Below are positions 57,001 through 64,000 of a stretch of 64,000 nucleotides of DNA, piece by piece. The stretch is from Yamagishiella unicocca (taxonomy: Eukaryota > Chlorophyta > Chlorophyceae > Chlamydomonadales > Volvocaceae). Under the pieces are notes generated by a model. That model saw nothing but the letters and a program-made list of their open reading frames with translations. It was not told the origin of the DNA and did not search any database. Positions within the stretch are counted from its first letter, which is position 1; each line of letters begins with the position of its first letter. A program made the position numbers and the translations under genes. The stretch lies in contig BDSL01000192.1 of the NCBI GenBank assembly GCA_003116995.1, forward strand, positions 19,744-83,743. Reading direction: 5' to 3'.

Positions 57001-59125
57001 GCAGGCGGCTGCCGCCCCGGCCGCCGCGGCTGCCGTAGCCGCCCCAGCCGCCCCTGCTGGCGCCGCCAGCTCCCCCGTCGCCCGTCACCCGCCTCGCCTG
57101 GCGCGCCCACCAGGGCTGGCTCGCCGCGGTCGTCGGCGTCGTGGCCGCGGTGCTGCAGCTGTCGTGGTCGTGGGCGCCCTCGCCGCAGCCGCTGGCGCCC
57201 TGGCCGCCCCGGGTCCCTCCACATCGCCGTCCCTTGCCGCCACCGCTCCCGGGGTGCCTCGCCCCTCCCCTTCTCCCCCGCCCCCTGCCCTCGCTGGCCT
57301 TCGGATCGTGCCCGCTGCGGTGGCGCTGGGCATCCCCTTCACCAATCCGCCTGCCGCCCCCGTCCTCGATTGGGCGTCACGGATGTCGGAGGCCCGCCGC
57401 CGTCTCCAAAAGATCTCCCGCATGGCCCTGTCGATGTTCGGCCGTGCCACTGCGGCTGCAGCTTATGCTCTCCATATGGCGACGTACCACATGGAGCACT
57501 CGGGGCTGCCGCCGGCGGAGGTCCTTGCTGGCATCATGGCCCTTGTCGCAAAGCTGGTGGATCGGGAGCTAGGCCCTGATGACGCCCAGCGCCGTTTCAC
57601 TGGTGTCCCCCTCCGCCTGCTCTCCGGTCATCCCACCATCGGCGGCTTCGGTGTACTGCCCCTTCGGCTGCATGTCCTCAGCCGGCATGCCAAGTGGAGC
57701 CTGACGGTCGCCCGCTCCGCGCTGCAGCCCCCGGCTGCCCGCGCGCCGTGGATCCGGATTGCGGTCTCCTTCCTCTCTACCCTCCACCCTGCCTTCCGCC
57801 CGCTGGCCGTCACCACAGCTCGCCCGGATGGCCCGTGGCTCGGCGCCCCCTTAAGCTTGCCCCCGGACATCCACCGGCTTGCCACGAGCCTCGGTCACCT
57901 CCCCCCCCTGTCTGACGTCGCGGACCCCCCCCTGGCGCCGGGCGTCTGGTGCTTCAACGCGCCGCTGTGGGGCAACCCGCTCCTGCCCAACGCGGGGGCG
58001 CCGGGCCGGCGGCCGGGGTTGGAGGCTATCCATGGCCCCCTCACCATGTGCCGCCGCCTGCTGACCGTCGGCGACGCCGTCCGGGTGCAGGACGCTATGA
58101 CCGCGTTTGAGGTGGAGCGCGCCCATGCCCTGGCGACGACGCCGGGCATGGCCATCTTCAGCCGGCTGGCTGAGCGCTGGACGACGCTCGTACGGCACGA
58201 GCTGGCGCCCTCCGAGCTGGCCATGGGTGCGCTCCAAGATCGCATCGCGGCGCGGGCTGCGGTGGCCGCTCTCCTTTCTGACATCTCGCCCGCATGGCTC
58301 GCTGCTGCTCGCCTGGCGCCCGATGGCCCCGCCCCGCCGTCGCCTGACGAGGTGGATGCTCTCCTCCTTGCTCGCCTGGGGTGGCGGCTGGGTGTGGACG
58401 CCGTGCTGCCCCTCACCTCCTTCACCGTCAAGCTGGGCACCCTGCTCCAGGCGGCGGAACTGGAGCGCCCCAGGCAGGCCTGTCATGCGGCGTATGTGCG
58501 GGAGGCGCTCGGGCTGTCCCCTGCTGTGGCTGCCACGCCCGAGGCGGCCCTTGTGGCGTTACGCGCGGTATGGCGGCGGTTGTGGAAGCGTCTTAAGTGG
58601 GAGCCGCGGTGGAAGGAGGTCCTCTGGCGGCTGGCGGTTGACGGGGTGCCCATGCCGGGCTCCTCTCACCTCCCGCTGGTCCCACCCGAACCGTGTGCTT
58701 GCGGCTGTTACCCCGCTGCAGCGAGTGTGGCCGAGTCGCCGCGCTTGCATCACTTTTGGTCTTGCCCCCTCGTCCGCCCGCTCTGGGATGAACTGGAAGT
58801 CTGCTGTGGGTGCGGGGTCACGCGTGAGCATGTGTGGTTGTGTGTGTCGCCGGATCCGACCACTGTGCTGCAGTGTGTGTGGGATGTGGTGGCGTTGGCG
58901 GCGCTCAACGCGATGGAGTGGGCGCGCCGGTACATACACTCTCATCGGCTCTCCGGCACCACCCTCCCTGCTGCTATGCGTTCTGGCCTCCTTGCTAAGT
59001 TCTGGGCCTTGCTGCGGGACTTTGCGGGCTTGGGTTTGCCCCGCAAGGACTGGGGTGACGTGGGGGTGGACCACCCATTTTTGTTCGTAACCGGGGGTCG
59101 GCTCATGTGCGCCGTGCCGCCCTAG
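54029..59125 (+). CDS. LINE ORF2: APE endonuclease-reverse transcriptase
   Basis: 1698 codons, intact. The N-terminal apurinic-type endonuclease has SHNLGG (about residue 20), QETHLS (about 54), LAGDFNF (about 287), SRIDRIYVS (about 350) and SDHR (about 376). The RT has YRPITLL (about 689), LDFAKAYDTID (about 757), RQGCPLAP (about 816) and catalytic FADDAQV (about 860, with Asp-Asp). The C-terminus has WRLAVDGVP and a CACGCY...HHFWSC Cys/His motif (about 1557-1580). Two Ala/Pro-rich inserts interrupt the enzymes: about residues 125-235 inside the endonuclease, and about 906-1088 just after FADD and before the LGIPF segment. It nicks target DNA and primes cDNA synthesis from the RNA 3' end. 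All catalytic motifs appear intact, so this copy could be active. Confidence 0.93.
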   Translation: MPARGGRSAPRPCRPLRVGSHNLGGVRSGAAAPKLHAALLLWAQLRLDVVCIQETHLSTFGDRGLFERRLHAAAGHLHVAPWRVVSFRNATLADPCAGVAILVRSDLIASGRLVAAASPLLPGLAGDQPAVAASSPPSRSLSPPPRSPSPGPAADAGPSAAAVSVAAASGVAASVAAAAAAAAVAATAAAVASAATAPRGGDAAAPPPAAVALEGAGLAAADQPPAVPAASSSAAGRLATYSFTWLGHRLHLTNVYLPASSSASRAAFLQQHLAPVLATSTPGQHVLAGDFNFVAGPWDSSAGSARVVRDRPAARVLATVGPSLADVHRERFPTSTDYTHLYSAPSPGGSRIDRIYVSRCLLPFVAGSAIELGSPSDHRVPCIQLLPRVPASRGPGLRRTRMAFSGHRDLKDQLQAWLDAAFAAMPAEGEHAALLAWWPGFKRRLAAVAAILNRTARSRRLASGAQVEAARAALRAAHLAAATPSAAPEAVGGVVAAQAALAVALRVAAAGEAARVRVAWVREGERPCPALTAMIHPPRSSQDITALRDAAGRLVTDPRQLPNVVASFWERISCLPSGLDSADQQAVLAAVDAHSTPISPDLRPELGSIAVSAAEVARALQQAKPGTSPGWDGIPVDLLRTYSGCFVPALARLFTAIGHLRAVPTGFLKGVISVIYKGHDADRAAAGAYRPITLLCTDYRILAKVLANRLNPGLSAAIPLEQSAFLPGRSIGANTRFLRCLPPLLHQQQRSALIAFLDFAKAYDTIDRSFLFAVMERMGVGAGFLGWTQLLLGRTVAMASVNGYISRSVPIRAGVRQGCPLAPLLYLFVAHALLCWLKRHGVGVPLAPADPASLVTGVQFADDAQVALPDAAAVPPFIALMAAFARASGQHLNPSKVELLWAGRQVAPAPAAPAAVLAAAVAAVAAPAAAWTAAGGAAASPAAPSAAAAEAPVEAAPAGAGAAAVPPDAPAAAAAAAAPVAAALAAAAAAPQAAAAPAAAAAVAAPAAPAGAASSPVARHPPRLARPPGLARRGRRRRGRGAAAVVVVGALAAAAGALAAPGPSTSPSLAATAPGVPRPSPSPPPPALAGLRIVPAAVALGIPFTNPPAAPVLDWASRMSEARRRLQKISRMALSMFGRATAAAAYALHMATYHMEHSGLPPAEVLAGIMALVAKLVDRELGPDDAQRRFTGVPLRLLSGHPTIGGFGVLPLRLHVLSRHAKWSLTVARSALQPPAARAPWIRIAVSFLSTLHPAFRPLAVTTARPDGPWLGAPLSLPPDIHRLATSLGHLPPLSDVADPPLAPGVWCFNAPLWGNPLLPNAGAPGRRPGLEAIHGPLTMCRRLLTVGDAVRVQDAMTAFEVERAHALATTPGMAIFSRLAERWTTLVRHELAPSELAMGALQDRIAARAAVAALLSDISPAWLAAARLAPDGPAPPSPDEVDALLLARLGWRLGVDAVLPLTSFTVKLGTLLQAAELERPRQACHAAYVREALGLSPAVAATPEAALVALRAVWRRLWKRLKWEPRWKEVLWRLAVDGVPMPGSSHLPLVPPEPCACGCYPAAASVAESPRLHHFWSCPLVRPLWDELEVCCGCGVTREHVWLCVSPDPTTVLQCVWDVVALAALNAMEWARRYIHSHRLSGTTLPAAMRSGLLAKFWALLRDFAGLGLPRKDWGDVGVDHPFLFVTGGRLMCAVPP

Positions 59126-59443
59126 CTAGCCTGCCTTGGATGCTGTTTGTTCTTTCGTTCTTTCTTTCCTGGTGCCACCTTTGCTGGTTCGAGATACGAG
59201 TGGTGCGGGTGATGGGCAGGTGAGCCAATGGGGGCTTTTGTGGTGGTTTTGACGCGTAAGGGTGGCCTGCATGGGGCCGTGTCCTGCCGTCGCTTGTGCT
59301 GACTTTGCATGATGCTGTTTGCCTGCTGTTGCCCGTACCCGACCTTGGTTCCGTGTCTCTTCCGCAGTGCTTTCCCCCCGGGATAAGGGCGGGTGCCGCC
59401 TGTCGTGCGGCCACTGTAACGCGGTCTCTCTCTCTCCCCTTTG

Positions 59444-62400
59444 CCCCGTGGGCGCCCGCCCGCCCCAGCCCTGGAGCGCCGCGCGCGCCGCGACCGGATG
59501 GAGGTGGACGTCAGTTCAGTGCTGGGCCGCCGTGGCCGCTCGGGCTCGCCGCTCTCGGTGCGGCGCAAGCCGGCCCTACCCTCGCCACTTCTGCTGTTGC
59601 CGCCGCCGCCCGTGGGCAGTGGCGACGGACCCTCTCCGCTGCTGCTGTTGCCGCCGCCGCCCGTGGGTGGTGGCGACGGACCCTCTCCGCTGCTGCTGTT
59701 GCCGCCGCCCCCCGTGGGCGGTGGCGGCGGACCGTCGCCCGCCCAGTAAGGCCCATGCCGGCCCGTGGGGGGCGCTCCGCCCCGCGGCCCTGCCGGCCGC
59801 TCCGTGTGGGCTCACACAACTTGGGGGGCGTGCGGTCAGGCGCCGCCGCTCCCAAGCTGCATGCTGCTCTACTGCTGTGGGCGCAGCTCCGCCTCGATGT
59901 CGTCTGTATCCAGGAGACGCACTTGTCTACGTTTGGAGATCGGGGGCTATTCGAGCGGCGTCTCCATGCGGCCGCTGGTCACCTCCATGTCGCTCCCTGG
60001 CGTGTGGTGTCGTTCCGCAATGCTACGCTGGCGGACCCCTGTGCTGGCGTGGCGATTCTCGTTCGCTCGGACCTGATCGCTTCTGGCCGGCTGGTGGCAG
60101 CGGCCTCACCACTGCTCCCTGGTCTCGCGGGTGATCAACCTGCAGTTGCTGCTTCCTCCCCCCCCTCTCGTTCCCTGTCACCGCCGCCCCGCTCACCGTC
60201 CCCTGGACCGGCCGCCGACGCGGGTCCCTCCGCCGCCGCCGTGTCCGTGGCGGCGGCCTCGGGGTGGCGGCCTCGGTGGCGGCGGCCGCCGCGGCCGCGG
60301 CCGTGGCGGCCACGGCGGCGGCGGTAGCCTCGGCCGCCACGGCGCCCCGTGGTGGGGACGCCGCTGCGCCTCCCCCCGCCGCGGTGGCCCTGGAAGGGGC
60401 CGGCCTGGCCGCGGCTGACCAGCCTCCGGCGGTCCCGGCCGCGTCCTCATCCGCAGCGGGGCGCCTCGCCACCTACTCCTTCACCTGGCTGGGTCATCGC
60501 CTGCACCTCACCAATGTTTATCTGCCCGCTAGTAGCTCGGCTTCACGCGCTGCTTTCCTCCAGCAGCACCTGGCGCCTGTGCTGGCGACCAGCACCCCGG
60601 GCCAGCATGTCCTAGCCGGCGACTTCAACTTCGTCGCTGGCCCGTGGGACAGCAGTGCGGGGTCGGCGCGAGTGGTTCGCGACCGCCCTGCCGCTCGGGT
60701 CCTCGCGACAGTGGGCCCGTCGTTGGCTGATGTGCATCGTGAGCGCTTCCCCACCAGCACGGATTACACCCACCTCTACTCCGCCCCCTCCCCCGGTGGT
60801 TCCCGCATCGACCGCATCTATGTGTCCCGCTGCCTCCTCCCCTTCGTGGCGGGCTCCGCCATTGAGCTGGGCTCGCCTTCCGACCACCGCGTCCCCTGCA
60901 TCCAGCTGCTGCCCCGGGTTCCTGCCTCGCGCGGCCCCGGCCTCCGTCGCACCCGCATGGCCTTCTCTGGCCACCGCGACCTCAAGGATCAGCTGCAGGC
61001 CTGGCTCGACGCGGCGTTCGCGGCCATGCCGGCTGAGGGGGAGCACGCTGCCCTGCTGGCGTGGTGGCCGGGCTTCAAACGGCGGCTGGCGGCGGTGGCG
61101 GCGATTCTCAATCGCACCGCTCGCTCTCGGCGCCTGGCCTCGGGCGCGCAGGTGGAGGCAGCCCGAGCCGCCTTGCGGGCGGCCCACCTTGCGGCCGCGA
61201 CGCCGTCGGCGGCGCCCGAGGCCGTGGGTGGTGTGGTGGCCGCCCAGGCTGCCTTGGCGGTGGCCTTGCGTGTGGCGGCGGCGGGCGAGGCCGCCCGGGT
61301 ACGCGTGGCGTGGGTGCGCGAGGGGGAGCGCCCGTGCCCCGCACTCACCGCCATGATTCACCCACCGCGGTCGTCCCAGGACATTACCGCGCTGCGCGAC
61401 GCTGCTGGGCGCCTCGTGACCGACCCGCGCCAATTGCCCAATGTCGTCGCTTCTTTCTGGGAGCGCATCAGCTGCCTGCCGTCAGGCCTGGACTCGGCGG
61501 ATCAGCAAGCGGTTCTGGCAGCTGTCGACGCCCACTCTACTCCGATCTCGCCCGATCTTCGCCCCGAGTTGGGCTCCATCGCAGTCTCAGCAGCGGAGGT
61601 GGCGCGGGCCCTGCAGCAAGCCAAGCCTGGCACGTCCCCAGGCTGGGACGGAATCCCTGTGGATCTCCTCCGGACCTACAGTGGCTGCTTTGTGCCGGCA
61701 CTGGCCCGCCTTTTCACTGCTATCGGCCATCTGCGCGCCGTCCCGACGGGTTTCCTGAAGGGTGTTATATCCGTCATTTACAAGGGCCATGATGCGGACC
61801 GGGCGGCGGCCGGCGCCTACCGCCCCATCACCCTGCTCTGTACTGATTACCGCATTCTGGCGAAGGTCCTCGCCAACCGCCTCAGCCCTGGCCTTTCCGC
61901 CGCCATCCCCCTCGAGCAGTCCGCCTTCCTCCCCGGCCGCTCCATTGGCGCCAACACCCGCTTCCTTCGCTGCCTCCCCCCCCTCCTACACCAGCAGCAA
62001 CGGAGTGCTCTCATCGCCTTCTTGGATTTCGCCAAAGCTTACGACACCATTGACCGCTCCTTCCTCTTTGCTGTCATGGAGCGCATGGGTGTTGGGGCCG
62101 GTTTCCTGGGCTGGACGCAGCTCCTGTTGGGCCGTACAGTGGCCATGGCGTCCGTCAACGGCTACATCTCCCGCTCTGTCCCTATCCGGGCCGGCGTCCG
62201 GCAGGGGCTGTCCCCTTGCCCCGCTCCTATACCTCTTCGTGGCCCACGCCCTCCTCTGCTGGCTGAAGCGGCACGGTGTTGGCGTGCCGCTGGCCCCGGC
62301 GGACCCGGCCAGCCTGGTTACCGGCGTGCAGTTTGCTGATGATGCCCAAGTCGCGCTCCCAGATGCAGCTGCAGTACCGCCATTTATCGCCCTCATGGCC

Positions 62401-64000
62401 GCGTTTGCCCGCGCCTCTGGCCAGCACCTGAATCCCTCCAAGGTCGAGCTGCTGTGGGCTGGTCGCCAGGTGGCGCCGGCGCCCGCCGCCCCGGCTGCCG
62501 TCCTTGCCGCTGCGGTGGCGGCCGTCGCCGCCCCTGCCGCCGCGTGGACCGCTGCGGCGGTGCCGCCGCTTCACCCGCCGCCCGAGCGCCGCTGCTGCCG
62601 AGGCGCCGGTGGAGGCCGCCCCGGCAGGCGCTGGCGCCGCCGCCGTACCTCCTGACGCCCCGGCCGCCGCCGCTGCTGCCGCTGCGCCGGTGGCTGCCGC
62701 CCTGGCCGCCGCTGCTGCTGCCCCGCAGGCGGCTGCCGCCCCGGCCGCCGCGGCTGCCGTGGCGCCGGCGGCTGCCGTCCTGGTCGCAGTGGCCGCCGAG
62801 GCGCTGGCGACCGCCGGTCCGGCTGCCGCCGGTGGTGCTCCTGGGGCGGCCGCGGGTGCCGCGGCCACCAACGGTGCTGACGACCGCAGCCCCGGCCGCC
62901 GCTGGCGCCGCCGCAGGCGGTCTCCCACGCCTCCTGACGCCCCAGCCGTCGCGGCCGTCACTGCCGCCCCCACTGCCCCGGCCGCCCCAGCCGCTCCAGC
63001 CGCCCCAGCCGCCCCTGCTGGCGCCGCCAGCTCCCCCGTCGCCCGTCACCCGCCTCGCCTGGCGCGCCCACCAGGGCTGGCTCGCCGCGGTCGTCGGCGT
63101 CGTGGCCGCGGTGCTGCAGCTGTCGTGGTCGTGGGCGCCCTCGCCGCAGCCGCTGGCGCCCTGGCCGCCCCGGGTCCCTCCACATCGCCGTCCCTTGCCG
63201 CCACCGCTCCCGGGGTGCCTCGCCCTCCCCTTCTCCCCCGCCCCCTGCCCTCGCTGGCCTTCGGATCGTGCCCGCTGCGGTGGCGCTGGGCATCCCCTTC
63301 ACCAATCCGCCTGCCGCCCCCGTCCTCGATTGGGCGTCACGGATGTCGGAGGCCCGCCGCCGTCTCCAAAAGATCTCCCGCATGGCCCTGTCGATGTTCG
63401 GCCGTGCCACTGCGGCTGCAGCTTATGCTCTCCATATGGCGACGTACCACATGGAGCACTCGGGGCTGCCGCCGGCGGAGGTCCTTGCTGGCATCATGGC
63501 CCTTGTCGCAAAGCTGGTGGATCGGGAGCTAGGCCCTGATGACGCCCAGCGCCGTTTCACTGGTGTCCCCCTCCGCCTGCTCTCCGGTCATCCCACCATC
63601 GGCGGCTTCGGTGTACTGCCCCTTCGGCTGCATGTCCTCAGCCGGCATGCCAAGTGGAGCCTGACGGTCGCCCGCTCCGCGCTGCAGCCCCCGGCTGCCC
63701 GCGCGCCGTGGATCCGGATTGCGGTCTCCTTCCTCTCTACCCTCCACCCTGCCTTCCGCCCGCTGGCCGTCACCACAGCTCGCCCGGATGGCCCGTGGCT
63801 CGGCGCCCCCTTAAGCTTGCCCCCGGACATCCACCGGCTTGCCACGAGCCTCGGTCACCTCCCCCCCCTGTCTGACGTCGCGGACCCCCCCCTGGAGCCG
63901 GGCGTCTGGTGCTTCAACGCGCCGCTGTGGGGCAACCCGCTCCTGCCCAACGCGGGGGCGCCGGGCCGGCGGCCGGGGTTGGAGGCTATCCATGGCCCCC
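59444..64000 (+). mobile_element. LINE array copy 3 (5'-truncated, runs off window)
   Basis: Begins at the position equivalent to about 53722 in copy 2, inside ORF1, directly after the TCTCTCTC end of copy 2. Otherwise it is almost identical to copy 2. The Ala-rich segment after the RT is about 234 bp longer. Continues past the window edge. Confidence 0.9.
59757..64000 (+). pseudogene. LINE ORF2, frameshifted (copy 3, partial)
   Basis: Compared with copy 2, a G is lost from a 5-G run near 60262 (endonuclease insert), a G is gained in CGGCAGGGGCTG near 62206 (inside the RQGCPLAP RT motif), single bases are lost near 62554 and 62582, and a C is lost near 63226. The frame is therefore broken into blocks (59296-60327, 60264-62339, 62504-63532). 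All differences listed are in homopolymer runs, so some may be sequencing errors. The YRPITLL and LDFAKAYDTID RT motifs and the FADD sequence are present. Confidence 0.85.

Larger units (their letters stand above)
53247..59443 (+). mobile_element. LINE array copy 2 (L1-clade-like, near full length)
   Basis: Joined directly to the (TC)n end of copy 1. The 5' part has about six GTGTTGGCC(GC)-type 10-12-bp repeats (53255-53325), then ORF1, a 5-base gap, ORF2 with an intact endonuclease and RT, and an about 300-bp 3' UTR ending in TCTCTCTC near 59438. Because the 5' end abuts copy 1 without a recognisable promoter, the element may still lack some 5' sequence. Confidence 0.85.

Noticed and set aside
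53850..59074. Long minus-strand ORFs opposite the LINE
   Set aside because: They arise from high GC3 and Ala/Pro-rich coding on the plus strand. The plus strand has complete endonuclease and RT motifs.

Overview
The window looks like nuclear DNA of a chlorophycean (volvocine/Chlamydomonas-like) green alga. The evidence is GC-rich, intron-dense genes, hydroxyproline-rich-glycoprotein linkers of the (Ser-Pro)/(Pro-Pro-Ser-Pro-Lys) type, eukaryotic tRNAs (one with an intron at 37/38), interstitial CCCTAAAA motifs (the Chlamydomonas-type telomere unit) and L1-clade LINEs. I cannot name the species.

Layout. 1-3.5 kb: no recognisable gene; LINE tails and a 17-bp minisatellite. 3.5-21 kb, plus strand: three tandem multi-exon genes for secreted mosaic proteins built from C-type-lectin-like domains (CTLD), Kazal-like Cys-rich modules and proline-rich linkers (424, 408 and 957 residues by my exon models). 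Nested, 5'-truncated LINE fragments sit between the first two (7.1-9.7 kb), and others follow at 21.9-22.7 kb. 22.9-29.3 kb, minus strand: a cytochrome P450 gene with at least ten exons and large minisatellites in its introns. 29.3-37.1 kb: repeats, one LINE fragment and unrecognised decayed ORFs. About 37.1-48.3 kb, minus strand: a gene of about 16 exons for an OSCA/CSC1/TMEM63-type (DUF221) channel. 48.3-51.2 kb: repeats, a diverged LINE fragment and two minus-strand tRNA genes (Asp-GTC and Glu-CTC). 51.28-64 kb: a head-to-tail array of three copies of one L1-type LINE: a 5'-truncated copy, a nearly complete copy with an intact 1698-codon ORF2, and a third copy broken by homopolymer indels and cut by the window edge.

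How the genes relate. The three lectin-like genes are one family. Every internal exon junction I could place is phase 1, so domains are carried on symmetric, shuffle-ready exons. Several exons are almost identical between or within genes while adjoining introns do not align, which suggests gene conversion or exon duplication. The proteins are probably extracellular-matrix or cell-surface components. The P450 and the channel are unrelated housekeeping-type or stress-type genes. The right arm is LINE territory and could lie near a Zepp-like LINE cluster of the kind known at green-algal centromeres; that is inference.

Exon coordinates come from reading splice consensus, reading-frame phase and paralogue alignment by eye. 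No search or transcript evidence was available.
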